Program-made: the position numbers and the translations under genes
Assembly (NCBI RefSeq): GCF_001718835.1
Contig: NZ_CP013444.1
Location: forward strand, 3,100,001-3,164,000
Length of the DNA: 64,000 nt
Reading direction: 5' to 3'
From: Burkholderia cepacia
GTDB lineage: Bacteria; Pseudomonadota; Gammaproteobacteria; Burkholderiales; Burkholderiaceae
The notes under the pieces: model-generated
Database searches by the model: none
Told to the model about the DNA's origin: nothing
What the model saw: the letters and a program-made list of their open reading frames with translations, nothing else
Part shown: in pieces, positions 43,572 to 52,349 of the stretch
Numbering within the stretch: the stretch's first letter is position 1
Layout: every line of letters begins with the position of its first letter

Positions 43572-43958
43572 ATGGAAAACGCATTCAACGAACGCGGCGT
43601 GACGATCACGCGCAACGGCCTGTCGGCCGCCGGGCAGGTATTCGCGCTGCGTGACATCCGCCACGTCGATGTCGTCAAGATTCCGAAGAACCGTCTCGTG
43701 CCGTCGCTGATCTCGCTGATCGGCGCGGCCGCCGCCGTCGCGGGCGGCATCGCCGGATCGAGCGCCGCGCTCGTCGTCGGCGTGATGCTCGCCGTCGTCG
43801 GCTATCTCGCGTGGACCACGCAGGACGTCACGTATCGCCTGATGGTCGAGATGCCCGACGGCAAGCGCGAAGCGCTGTCGAGCGTCGACGTCGCGTTCGT
43901 CGAACGCGTCGCGCAGGTCGTGCGCGATGCGCAGGCGGCGGCCGCCACTGCCGGCTGA
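43572..43958 (+). CDS. DUF6232-like membrane protein
   Basis: This 128-aa protein has a short N-terminal beta region (ERGVTITRNGLSAAGQVFAL, RDIRHVDVVK), two adjacent hydrophobic helices (about 45-80), and a C-terminal segment (YRLMVEMPDGKREALSSVDV). This layout matches the uncharacterised DUF6232 family, in which a PH-like fold is split by a membrane hairpin. Function is unknown. It is a single gene followed by a terminator. Confidence 0.72.
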   Translation: MENAFNERGVTITRNGLSAAGQVFALRDIRHVDVVKIPKNRLVPSLISLIGAAAAVAGGIAGSSAALVVGVMLAVVGYLAWTTQDVTYRLMVEMPDGKREALSSVDVAFVERVAQVVRDAQAAAATAG

Positions 43959-44003
43959 GTGCTTCCGGCCGCTTTCCCCTCCCTCTCCGCCGCATATGGC
44001 ACA

Positions 44004-44040
44004 AAACCCCGTAAATCATTGATTTAACGGGGTTTCTGTT
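44004..44040 (+). terminator. Terminator with long AT-rich stem
   Basis: AAACCCCGTAAATC (44004-44017) pairs with GATTTAACGGGGTTT (44021-44035) with one bulge, then CTGTTTT. It reads nearly as well in the other direction and marks the boundary with a low-GC insertion. Confidence 0.7.
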
Positions 44041-44146
44041 TTATGACACCCGAATCGACGGCTTCTCGCCAATATTTCCAAGCATTGTTGCTCATTCGTT
44101 CCGTTCAGTCAGGGAAGCATAGAGACATGTCATGCGCATGGATTCG

Positions 44147-44485
44147 TTACATTTCCCACCGCCCAGTTTTAATTGCAACTTCCATCATCCCAACTGTGAG
44201 AGGGCGTTCCAGCACTTTATCTCTGGCGCCTGCACTAAATGGCGACTTCAATGTTTCCAAAACAAATCGCCCAAATTTTAAATTTCTTGACGGGTAATAA
44301 TAATTTATATCGAAATCACTGATATCAACATCAAAAGTTTCCGAGAACTTCTTCATCAGCCTCAGCATGGCTCTATCGGAAATTTCCAGATCAATGCAGA
44401 GATCTGTCTCCGAGGTGATTTCAAGCTCTCCCCACAACGGCGAATCCGCCTCATCCCTCACCATCTCTATTAGACGAGCATCCAT
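44147..44485 (-). CDS. DUF1493-like, acyl-carrier-like small protein
   Basis: This 112-aa acidic protein has the pattern LEITSETDLCIDLEISDRAM, then LMKKFSETFDVDISDFDINY and YYPSRNLKFGRF. That fits the DUF1493 family of carrier-protein-like folds found in enterobacterial accessory regions. No phosphopantetheine serine in a DSL motif is evident. Its ATG shares one base with the stop of the preceding gene (TAATG). Both genes are clearly lower in GC than the surroundings, which suggests transfer. Function is unknown. Confidence 0.65.
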   Translation of the reverse strand: MDARLIEMVRDEADSPLWGELEITSETDLCIDLEISDRAMLRLMKKFSETFDVDISDFDINYYYPSRNLKFGRFVLETLKSPFSAGARDKVLERPLTVGMMEVAIKTGRWEM

Positions 44486-44934
44486 TAAAGGCGATCCTCC
44501 GGTTTAACCAAGCCATTGTACTTGACTCCAGACCGATGCATTATGATCGATATGTCGACCGCGGTAATAACCCAACCGACTACCAGGATCGCCCGTCCAA
44601 CAAAAACGCCAAGTTCCCTCGTAAACTTAACCCTAAGAAGCATGAGACTCTTGAACGACGTTACCGTTGGCAGAGTCTTGTGCTTGACCTCATAAGGCAG
44701 CAATTTTCGGGAAACTCTGGAAGCTACCGATATTCCCTTGACTGCTCCACCGAATTTCCCTCTTGTCGGCAGAAACCTTTGACCCAATAAAATCATTTCA
44801 ACCCCAACGACATCATCAACACCCAACTCATCACAAGCAACGTCAATAACAATCAAGCAAAAAAGCTCTGACGGCGCAATTGTGATAACGAGATTGACTG
44901 CAAGAAACACGCTCAATAAATCCATTAACTCCAT
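44485..44934 (-). CDS. Hypothetical membrane protein paired with the DUF1493-like gene
   Basis: This 149-aa protein has an N-terminal hydrophobic helix (about 5-28, LLSVFLAVNLVITIAPSELF) and a second near 110-132 (VGRAILVVGWVITAVDISII). The loop between is basic (VSRKLLPYEVKHKTLPTVTS). Membrane partners of DUF1493 proteins are commonly encoded just upstream, as here, but no function is established. Low GC content matches its partner and contrasts with both flanks. Confidence 0.65.
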   Translation of the reverse strand: MELMDLLSVFLAVNLVITIAPSELFCLIVIDVACDELGVDDVVGVEMILLGQRFLPTRGKFGGAVKGISVASRVSRKLLPYEVKHKTLPTVTSFKSLMLLRVKFTRELGVFVGRAILVVGWVITAVDISIIMHRSGVKYNGLVKPEDRL

Positions 44935-45104
44935 GATTTTAAAAAAAATCCAGTGATATCAATTCTGTCGTCTTCACTCCGTTACGCGTGACGGACGCGG
45001 GCCTCCCCACCCTCCCGCGAATGCGCCGCACCGCGACGCCCACGCGCCGACCGCCTAGTATGGAAAGACCGGCGCCCGGCGCCGCATCGACCAAGGGGGT
45101 CCGC

Positions 45105-45332
45105 ATGAACGCTCAATCGCTGTCCGGCACGCTTCGCGCGCAGGAACTGCTGATCGTGTCGATGATCCGCGCGCTTCCCCCTGACGCACGCCACACGCTC
45201 GGCGAGATCTTCGCAGAGCAGATCGCGTTCGCGGAAGAGCACCACCTCGAGGGCCGCAGCGAGCGCGACACGCACGACGCATTCATCGCGCATGCGCGCA
45301 ACCTGCTGATCCGCATCGAATCGCTGTCGTAA
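45105..45332 (+). CDS. Small helical hypothetical protein
   Basis: This 75-aa protein, MNAQSLSGTLRAQELLIVSM at the start, is all-helical and acidic with HTLGEIFAEQIAFAEEHHLE. I recognise no family. The ATG at 45105 follows a GGGGG ribosome site by 6 bases, and a TAGTAT -10-like hexamer lies at 45056-45061. A longer frame upstream is rejected because it is Arg/Pro-rich and non-coding in appearance. Confidence 0.6.
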   Translation: MNAQSLSGTLRAQELLIVSMIRALPPDARHTLGEIFAEQIAFAEEHHLEGRSERDTHDAFIAHARNLLIRIESLS

Positions 45333-45400
45333 CGCGGCGTCCGCGCTTGCGGCGTCCGCGCGTCATTGCCGCCTCGCGGCACCCGGCGCGCTCAACCACC

Positions 45401-45429
45401 TTGAATTGATAATAATTCTCATTTACAAT
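45401..45429 (+). promoter_or_regulatory. Fur box overlapping the hmuR promoter
   Basis: TTGATAATAATTCTCATTT (45406-45424) matches the Fur consensus well. It fills the gap between TTGAAT (45401-45406) and TACAAT (45424-45429), a sigma-70 promoter with a 17-bp spacer. Iron-loaded Fur bound here would exclude RNA polymerase, giving iron repression of the haem uptake operon. Confidence 0.85.
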
Positions 45430-45554
45430 TCGGCACGTTTTACCCTTTTCCTTTCCTCCAGCCGTTCGCCGCCTCGCATGCGCGAACGGGCCAGCCAGGT
45501 GAACGCGTCACCCAGCCAGCCTTCGGGCTTGTTTTCGTCAATGGGAGACCACCT

Positions 45555-47819
45555 GTGCATTGCTATACGCTGGCGCGGCGGCCGATCTGTGCCGCGCTGT
45601 TCGGCGCGTTCGGCCTGTCCGCCGCCACGGCTCACGCCGATTCGTCGCCGCAAGGCGCCACCCCGCCTGCCACCATGCTCGCCGCGGCCACGCGCGGCGA
45701 TGCGGCGCTGCTCGACCCGGTCACCGTCACGGCCAACCGCACCGCAACGGCCGCGAGCCGCACGGCTGCGTCCGTCTCGGTGATCACCGACGCGGATCTG
45801 GAAGAACAGCAGGCCGCCAACATCAAGGACGCGCTGCGCTACGAGCCGGGCATCACGGTGCGCCGCACCGCGTACCGGCCCGGCAGCGCCGCGCTCGGCG
45901 GCGGCCGCGACGGCGATTCGAGCATCAACATCCGGGGCCTCGAAGGCAATCGCGTGCTGCTGATGGAAGACGGCATCCGCCTGCCGAACGCGTTCTCGTT
46001 CGGCCCGCTCGAAGCGGGGCGCGGCGACTACGCCGATCTCGACACGCTCAAGCGCATCGAGATCCTGCGCGGGCCGGCGTCGGCGCTCTACGGCAGCGAC
46101 GGCCTGACCGGCGCGGTGAACTTCATCACGAAGGATCCGCACGACCTGCTGTCGATCTACAACAAGCCCTACTACTTGTCGTTCCGGCCGAGCTACGACT
46201 CGGCCGACCGCAGCATCGGCGCGACCGTATCGGCCGCGGGCGGCAACGATCGTATCCAGGGGATGCTCATCGCCGACGGCCGGCGCGGCCACGAGGTCGA
46301 CACGCGCGGCAGCAACAACTCGGCGAGCACGTTGCGCACGACGTCGAATCCGCAGGACGTCTATTCGGAATCGCTGCTCGGCAAGCTCGTGCTGACGCCG
46401 ACCACGCGCGACACGATCAGGTTCACCGCCGAAACGGTGCAGCGGCGCGTGAGCACCGACGTGCTGTCCGCGATCAATGCGCCGACCACGCTCGGCCTCA
46501 CGACCTACGACCGGCTCGAGCGCAACCGCTTCAGCGTCGACTACGACTTCCGCGACGACGCGTTCCGCTGGTTCCAGACCGCGCACGTGCAGTTCTACTA
46601 CCAGGGCGCGAAGCAGGACCAGTACGCGTTCGAGACGCGCGGCAAGCAGCCTTCGCGTTCGCGCGACAACCAGTACCAGGAACGCACGTTCGGCGGCTCG
46701 GCGTTCGCCGAAAGCGGCTTCGCGACCGGGCCGTTCGCGCACAAGCTGCTGTACGGCGTCGACGGCAGCGTGTCGCGCGTGACGAACATGCGCGACGGCA
46801 CGGTGCCGGGCGTCGGCGAGGCGTTCCCGAACAAGGCGTTCCCCGACACCGACTACACGTTGTTCGGCGCGTTCCTGCAGGACCAGATCGGCTACGGCCG
46901 CCTGCTCGTCACGCCGGGCCTGCGCTTCGACACGTACCGGCTGAGCCCGACCGAAAACGATCCGCTGTTCACCGGCAAGGCCGTGTCGACCAGCGCGAAC
47001 GAACTGTCGCCGCGCGTCGCCGTGCTCTACGAGATCACACCCGCGGTCATTCCGTACGTGCAGTACGCGCACGGCTTCCGCGCACCGACGCCCGATCAGG
47101 TAAACAGCAGTTTCTCGAACCCGGTGTACGGCTACACGTCGATCGGCAATCCGAACCTGAAGCCCGAGACGAGCGATACGTTCGAAGCCGGCCTGCGCGG
47201 CAAAGCCGGCACCGGCTACGGCGTCGTGCGCTACAGCGCGGCCGCGTTCACGGGCCGCTACCGCAACTTCATCTCGCGCACGACGATCGCCGGCAGCGGC
47301 CGGCCGGCCGACCCGTTCGTGTTCCAGTACGTTAACTTCGCCGACGCACGCATTCACGGCCTCGAAGGCCGCGCCGAATGGGTGATGCCGAACGGCATCA
47401 CGCTGAAGACGGCGATGGCGTTCACCAAGGGTTCGACGCAGAACGACGGCGCGGCGAGCCAGCCGCTCAACACCGTCAACCCGTTCTCCGCCGTGTTCGG
47501 CGTGCGCTACGAGCCGACCGAACGCTGGTTCGTGCAGACCGACCTGCTGTTCCAGGCCGCGAAACGCGACAAGGACATCGACAAGTCCGACTGCTCGAAC
47601 AAGGCGTGCTTCTCGCCGCCGTCGTCGTTCGTCGTCGACCTGCGCGGCGGCTACCGCTTCAACAAGCACGTGAGCGCGACGATCGGCATCCGCAACCTGT
47701 TCGACCGCAAATACTGGAACTGGTCGGACGTGCGCGGGATCGCAGCCGATTCGCAGGTGCTCGATGCGTATACGTCGTCCGGACGCACGGTCGCCGTCAG
47801 CATGAAAGTGGATTTCTGA
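45555..47819 (+). CDS. hmuR: TonB-dependent haem/haemoglobin receptor
   Basis: This 754-aa outer-membrane receptor imports haem. It has a signal peptide (CAALFGAFGLSAATAHA), a TonB box region (LDPVTVTANRTAT), a plug domain (about 65-175, INIRGLEGNRVLLMEDGIRL, EILRGPASALYGSDGLTGAV) and a 22-strand barrel. The haem-receptor signature YAHGFRAPTPDQVN followed by NPNLKPE (the FRAP/NPNL boxes) is present. The terminal VAVSMKVDF ends in Phe. The start is GTG at 45555 with GGGAG upstream. It is the first gene of a haem uptake operon under Fur control. Confidence 0.93.
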   Translation: MHCYTLARRPICAALFGAFGLSAATAHADSSPQGATPPATMLAAATRGDAALLDPVTVTANRTATAASRTAASVSVITDADLEEQQAANIKDALRYEPGITVRRTAYRPGSAALGGGRDGDSSINIRGLEGNRVLLMEDGIRLPNAFSFGPLEAGRGDYADLDTLKRIEILRGPASALYGSDGLTGAVNFITKDPHDLLSIYNKPYYLSFRPSYDSADRSIGATVSAAGGNDRIQGMLIADGRRGHEVDTRGSNNSASTLRTTSNPQDVYSESLLGKLVLTPTTRDTIRFTAETVQRRVSTDVLSAINAPTTLGLTTYDRLERNRFSVDYDFRDDAFRWFQTAHVQFYYQGAKQDQYAFETRGKQPSRSRDNQYQERTFGGSAFAESGFATGPFAHKLLYGVDGSVSRVTNMRDGTVPGVGEAFPNKAFPDTDYTLFGAFLQDQIGYGRLLVTPGLRFDTYRLSPTENDPLFTGKAVSTSANELSPRVAVLYEITPAVIPYVQYAHGFRAPTPDQVNSSFSNPVYGYTSIGNPNLKPETSDTFEAGLRGKAGTGYGVVRYSAAAFTGRYRNFISRTTIAGSGRPADPFVFQYVNFADARIHGLEGRAEWVMPNGITLKTAMAFTKGSTQNDGAASQPLNTVNPFSAVFGVRYEPTERWFVQTDLLFQAAKRDKDIDKSDCSNKACFSPPSSFVVDLRGGYRFNKHVSATIGIRNLFDRKYWNWSDVRGIAADSQVLDAYTSSGRTVAVSMKVDF

Positions 47820-47868
47820 TGCGCGCCGCCCGCGCTCCCACCCCAACCGTTACTTGAAGGAGTCCGAC

Positions 47869-48957
47869 ATGATGCAATCCGCCCTTCCCGGTCAACCGGC
47901 CACGCCGGCCCGTGCGGCCGCCGCGCTGCGCGACGCGTTCCTCAAGCTCAAGACCGAGCGCCAGCTGCGCAACCGCGACGTCGCGCAGGCGCTCGGCGTC
48001 AGCGAAGGCGAGGCGCTCGCCGCGTTCGTCGGCGAGCACGTCGTGCGGCTCGACGCGCGCTTTCCGGCGATGTTCGAGGAAATGCCGCGCCTCGGCCGCG
48101 TGATGGCGCTCACGCGCAACGATACGGCCGTCCACGAGAAGGACGGCGAGTATGCGCAGATGAGCCACGACGGGCCCGTCGGCCTCGCGCTCGGCGATAT
48201 CGACCTGCGCATCTTCTATCGTCACTGGGTGTCGGCGTTCGCGGTGCGCGACGAGACCGCGCATGGCCCGCTGAAAAGCCTGCAGTTCTTCGACGCGCAA
48301 GGGCATGCGATCCACAAGGTCTACCTGCGCGCGCACAGCGACCACGCCGCGTACGACGCGTTCGTCGAACGCTGGCGCGCGCCGTCGCAGGAGCCGGGCC
48401 TCGAGGTCGCGCCCGCCGCGCCGAAGACGCCCGAACGCGCCGACACCGAGATCGACGTCACCGGCTTTCGCGCCGCGTGGGACGCGATGACCGACACGCA
48501 CCAGTTCTTCGGCATCACGCAGCGCTTCGGCGTGAGCCGCATGCAGGCGCTGCGCCTCGCCGATCCGCAATACGCGTATCCGGTCGGCACGCGTGCGCTG
48601 CGTCACGCGCTCGAACGCGCGGCCGGCAGCGGCCAGCCGATCATGGTGTTCGTCGGCAACGCGGGGATGATCCAGATTCATACGGGCCCGGTGGCGAACG
48701 TGCGCGAGGTCGGCGCGTGGATCAACGTGCTCGACCCGGGCTTCAACCTGCACGTGCGCGAGGATCTGATCGCCGCCGCGTGGGTCGTGAAGAAACCGAC
48801 GAGCGACGGCATCGTCACGTCGCTCGAGCTGTTCGACCGGCAGGGCGACCACGTCGCGCTGCTGTTCGGCGAGCGCAAGCCCGGCAAGGTCGAACGCGAC
48901 GACTGGCGGGCGCTGGTGGCGGGCCTGCCGCCGGCGGAGCACGGAGACGCACGGTGA
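47869..48957 (+). CDS. hmuS: Haem-degrading/haemin-binding protein HmuS
   Basis: This 362-aa cytoplasmic protein of the HemS/ChuS/HmuS family takes haem from the importer and helps release iron. It shows the internal duplication typical of the family: an N-half with RVMALTRNDTAVHEKDGEYA and a C-half with IMVFVGNAGMIQIHTGPVAN, ending AWINVLDPGFNLHVREDLIA. The central part has FYRHWVSAFAVRDE. The ATG at 47869 follows GAAGGAG by 8 bases. It ends in a 4-base overlap (GTGA) with hmuT. Confidence 0.92.
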   Translation: MMQSALPGQPATPARAAAALRDAFLKLKTERQLRNRDVAQALGVSEGEALAAFVGEHVVRLDARFPAMFEEMPRLGRVMALTRNDTAVHEKDGEYAQMSHDGPVGLALGDIDLRIFYRHWVSAFAVRDETAHGPLKSLQFFDAQGHAIHKVYLRAHSDHAAYDAFVERWRAPSQEPGLEVAPAAPKTPERADTEIDVTGFRAAWDAMTDTHQFFGITQRFGVSRMQALRLADPQYAYPVGTRALRHALERAAGSGQPIMVFVGNAGMIQIHTGPVANVREVGAWINVLDPGFNLHVREDLIAAAWVVKKPTSDGIVTSLELFDRQGDHVALLFGERKPGKVERDDWRALVAGLPPAEHGDAR

Positions 48958-49860
48958 GCCGCGGGCCGCTCAGCCGGCAGCGCCGCATCCTGCTCGCGAG
49001 CGCGGCGGTCGGTGCGCTCGCGGGCGCGCTGCCGGGCCGGGGGCGCGCGCAGACGCCGGCGAAGCGCGTGGTCGTGATCGGCGGCGCGCTCGCGGAAACC
49101 GCGTTCGCGCTCGGCGGCGCCGACGCCGCGCTACCGGCTCGTCGGCGCCGACACGACCTGCACGTATCCCGATGCCGCGAAGCGTTTGCCGAAAGTCGGC
49201 TACCAGCGCGCGCTGTCGGCCGAGGGGCTGCTGTCGCTGCGGCCCGATCTCGTGCTCGCGTCGGCGGAAGCCGGCCCGCCCACCGCGATCGCGCAGGTGA
49301 AGGGCGCGGGCGTCGCGGTGACGACATTCGACGAACGGCACGACGTCGAATCGGTGCGCGCGAAGATCGCGGGTGTCGCGCAGGCGCTCGACGTACGCGA
49401 CGCAGGCGCCGAGCTGCTGCAACGTTTCGATCGCGACTGGCAGGCCGCGCGTGCCGCGGTCGCCGCCCGCGCGCCCGGCGGCGCGCAGCCGCCGCGCGTG
49501 CTGTTCGTGCTGAACCATACCGGCAACCAGGCGCTCGTCGCCGGCCAGCGCACGGCCGCCGACGCGATGATCCGCTACGCGGGCGCACGCAACGCGATGC
49601 AGGGTTTCGATCACTACAAGCCGCTGACGACCGAGGCGCTCGCCGCCGCCGCGCCCGACGTCGTGCTGATCTCCGACGAAGGGCTCGCGGCAGTCGGCGG
49701 GCGCGCGGCGCTGCTCGCCACGCCCGGCTTCGGCGCGACGCCGGCCGGCCGCGCGCAGCGCGTCGTGTCGCTGGATGCGCTGTTCCTGCTCGGCTTCGGC
49801 CCGCGCCTGCCGCTCGCCGTCACGACCCTGCACCGACGGCTGTCGGATGCGCTCGCCTGA
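48954..49860 (+). pseudogene. hmuT: Periplasmic haem-binding protein HmuT, frameshifted as read
   Basis: The gene starts with GTG overlapping the hmuS stop. The first frame gives a signal peptide with a twin-Arg look (SRQRRILLASAAVGALAGAL) and KRVVVIGGALAETAFALGGA. It then loses sense near 49124-49131 (ADAALPARRRR). The rest of HmuT continues in another frame from CGC-TAC at 49129 (RYRLVGADTTCTYPDAAKRL) to TGA at 49860. The net change is +1, equal to loss of CG in a GCGCGC run. Repaired, it would be about 302 aa. It could be a real mutation or a sequencing error. Confidence 0.85.
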
Positions 49861-49875
49861 TTCCGGATCGCCCCG

Positions 49876-50964
49876 ATGCCCGCTCACGCTTCGCCCTTCC
49901 CCGCACCGTCGCCCGCGTCGCGCTCCGGCGCCGCGCGCATCGGTACGTCGCGCCGCTTCGCGCCGTTCGCGCTGGCCGCGCTCGCCGTTCTCGTGTGCGC
50001 GATGTCCGTCGTCGCGCTGTGCGTCGGCGCGTACCGCATTCCGCTCACGCAAGCCTGGGCCGCGCTGACCGGCGACGCCGCCGCGCAGCAGGCGCGCGCG
50101 GTACTGCTCGACATCCGCGCGCCGCGCGTCGCGCTCGCACTGCTGGTCGGCAGCGGCTTCGGCGCGGCCGGCGCCGCGATGCAGGCGCTGTTCCGCAACC
50201 CGCTCGCCGATCCGGGGCTCGTCGGCGTGTCGAGCGGCGCGGCACTCGGCGCGACCACGATGATCGTGCTCGGCCCCGCGCTGTTCGCCGCGCACGTGAG
50301 TGCCGCCGCGTTGCCTGTCGCCGCGTTCGCGGGCGCGCTCGCGGTCGCCGCGCTCGTCTACCGGCTCGCCGCGTCGCGCGGCCGGCTCGCGTTGCCGCTG
50401 CTGCTGCTCGCCGGCATCGCGATCAATGCGCTGGCCGGCGCGGCGATCGGGCTGCTCACGTTCGTCGCCGACGATGCGCAACTGCGTTCGCTGACCTTCT
50501 GGAGCCTCGGCAGCCTCGGCGGCGCGCAATGGTCCGCGCTGGCGGCCGTCGCGCCGTGCGTCGCGATCGGCTGCGTGCTGCTCGCACGCGAACGCGACGC
50601 GCTGAACGCGTTGCAGCTCGGCGAAACCGAGGCGCTGCACCTCGGCGTGCCGGTGCAGCGGCTGAAGCGGCGCGTGCTCGTCGCGGTCGCGCTCGCGGTC
50701 GGCGCGTTGGTGTCGTGCGCCGGCATCATCGGCTTCATCGGGCTCGTCGCGCCGCATTGCGTGCGCCTCGCGTGCGGCCCCGACCAGCGCGTCGTGCTGC
50801 CCGGCGCCGCGCTGCTCGGCGCGTTGCTGACGCTCGCCGCCGATCTCGCCGCGCGCACGGTCGCGGCACCGGCGGAAGTTCCGCTCGGCGTGCTGACCGC
50901 GCTGCTCGGCGCGCCGTTCTTTCTCGCGCTGCTGTGGAAAAGCCGCGGCGCGCTCGGCGGATGA
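49876..50964 (+). CDS. hmuU: Haem ABC transporter permease HmuU
   Basis: This 362-aa inner-membrane permease of the FecCD family has about 10 helices. Typical segments are DIRAPRVALALLVGSGFGAA, GAAMQALFRNPLADPGLVGV, TFWSLGSLGGAQWSALAAVA, and the ATPase-contact region IIGFIGLVAPHCVRLACGPD. It pairs with HmuV. It starts 15 bases after the hmuT stop with a weak ribosome site. Confidence 0.92.
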   Translation: MPAHASPFPAPSPASRSGAARIGTSRRFAPFALAALAVLVCAMSVVALCVGAYRIPLTQAWAALTGDAAAQQARAVLLDIRAPRVALALLVGSGFGAAGAAMQALFRNPLADPGLVGVSSGAALGATTMIVLGPALFAAHVSAAALPVAAFAGALAVAALVYRLAASRGRLALPLLLLAGIAINALAGAAIGLLTFVADDAQLRSLTFWSLGSLGGAQWSALAAVAPCVAIGCVLLARERDALNALQLGETEALHLGVPVQRLKRRVLVAVALAVGALVSCAGIIGFIGLVAPHCVRLACGPDQRVVLPGAALLGALLTLAADLAARTVAAPAEVPLGVLTALLGAPFFLALLWKSRGALGG

Positions 50965-51023
50965 GCGCGCCGGACGTTCGACGGCCTGCCGGATCGATCC
51001 GCCCCACCTCGCTGGAGATTGCC

Positions 51024-51410
51024 TTGTCATCACTCGCATCGACGATCAACGCATTGCGCCCGTTCGTACCGTCCCGGGATTTCGACACGAGCAAGCGCTT
51101 CTATGTCGAACTCGGCTTCACGCTGACCTTCGACGGCGATGCCATTGCCGAACTGCACTTCGGCCGGCACAGCATCCTGCTGCAGGATTTCTACGAGCCT
51201 GCCCATGCGAACAACAGCATGCTGCAGATGGTCGTCAGCGATCTCGATGCATGGTGGCGGCACATCGATGCGCTCAGGCTGACCGAACGTTATGCCGTCA
51301 ACGCGCCGATCGAGCCGAAGATGCAGCCGTGGGGACGACGCGTCGCTTTTCTGTTCGACCCGGCCGGCGTGCTGTGGCATATCTCCGAGGCCGCGCCCGG
51401 CGCGGTTTGA
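51024..51410 (+). CDS. VOC-fold (glyoxalase/bleomycin-resistance) protein inside the hmu operon
   Basis: This 128-aa VOC protein has a bab-fold: LRPFVPSRDFDTSKRFYVEL, GFTLTFDGDAIAELHFGRHS, LLQDFYEPAHANNSMLQMVV and VAFLFDPAGVLWHISEA. Metal-type residues are sparse. I chose TTG at 51024 (GGAG 6 bases upstream); an ATG at 50961 overlapping hmuU as ATGA would add 21 residues. Its place between hmuU and hmuV is unusual for haem operons and suggests a co-regulated accessory role or a chance insertion. Function is unknown. Confidence 0.78.
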   Translation: MSSLASTINALRPFVPSRDFDTSKRFYVELGFTLTFDGDAIAELHFGRHSILLQDFYEPAHANNSMLQMVVSDLDAWWRHIDALRLTERYAVNAPIEPKMQPWGRRVAFLFDPAGVLWHISEAAPGAV

Positions 51411-51456
51411 CGCCGCGCCGTTTGCCACGCCAGCGAGCCCTTTCTTCACGACGACC

Positions 51457-52281
51457 ATGCTGACCGCTCACCATCTCGACGTCGCGCGCCGCCACAACGC
51501 CATCCTCCGCGACCTGTCGCTGTCGATCGAACCGGGCCGCGTGACCGCGCTGCTCGGCCGCAACGGCGCGGGCAAGAGCACGCTGCTGAAGACCTTCGCC
51601 GGCGAGCTGACCGGGCGCGGCTCGGCGGCCGGCACACGCGTGACCGGCGACATCACGCTGAACGGCGAACCGCTCGCGCGCATCGACGCGCCGCGCCTCG
51701 CGTGCCTGCGCGCGGTGCTGCCGCAGGCCGCGCAGCCGGCCTTTCCGTTCAGCGTCGACGAAATCGTGCTGCTCGGCCGTTATCCGCATGCGCGGCGCAG
51801 CGGCGCGACGTCGCATCGCGATCGCGACATCGCGTGGCGCGCGCTCGAACGCGCGGGCGCCGACGCGCTCGTCGGCCGCGACGTCACGACGCTGTCGGGC
51901 GGCGAACTCGCGCGCGTGCAGTTCGCGCGCGTGCTCGCGCAGCTCTGGCCGGACGACGGCGGCGACGATGCCGCGCAGCCCCGCTACCTGCTGCTCGACG
52001 AGCCGACCGCCGCGCTCGACCTCGCGCACCAGCACCGGCTGCTCGACACCGTGCGCTCGGTCGCGCGCGAATGGCGGCTCGGCGTGCTCGCGATCGTCCA
52101 CGATCCGAACCTCGCCGCGCGGCACGCGGATACGATCGCGATGCTCGCCGACGGCACGATCGTCGCACACGGCACGCCGCGCGACGTGATGACGCCCGCG
52201 CATGTCGCGCAGTGCTACGGGTTTTCGGTGAAGATGGTGGAAACCGGCGACGGTGCGCCGCCGGTCATGGTGCCGGCTTAG
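51457..52281 (+). CDS. hmuV: Haem ABC transporter ATPase HmuV
   Basis: This 274-aa ATPase has Walker A GRNGAGKSTLLKTFAGE, Q-loop AVLPQAAQPAFPFSVDEIV, signature LSGGELARVQFARVLAQLWP, Walker B YLLLDEPTAALDLAHQHR and the His switch LAIVHDPNLAARHAD. It drives haem import with HmuU. An in-frame open region upstream from 51292 is inside the VOC gene and not used. The ribosome site before 51457 is poor, so translation may depend on upstream genes. Confidence 0.93.
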   Translation: MLTAHHLDVARRHNAILRDLSLSIEPGRVTALLGRNGAGKSTLLKTFAGELTGRGSAAGTRVTGDITLNGEPLARIDAPRLACLRAVLPQAAQPAFPFSVDEIVLLGRYPHARRSGATSHRDRDIAWRALERAGADALVGRDVTTLSGGELARVQFARVLAQLWPDDGGDDAAQPRYLLLDEPTAALDLAHQHRLLDTVRSVAREWRLGVLAIVHDPNLAARHADTIAMLADGTIVAHGTPRDVMTPAHVAQCYGFSVKMVETGDGAPPVMVPA

Positions 52282-52349
52282 GGTCCGTTCATGCCGATCG
52301 CGAGCGTGCGCCGGCCCACCAATCTTTCGCTCGGAAACAGGAGACTCGC

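Noticed and set aside
45423..47846. Long minus-strand frame opposite hmuR
   Set aside because: It is antisense to a clear TonB receptor, with no ribosome site or recognisable domain.
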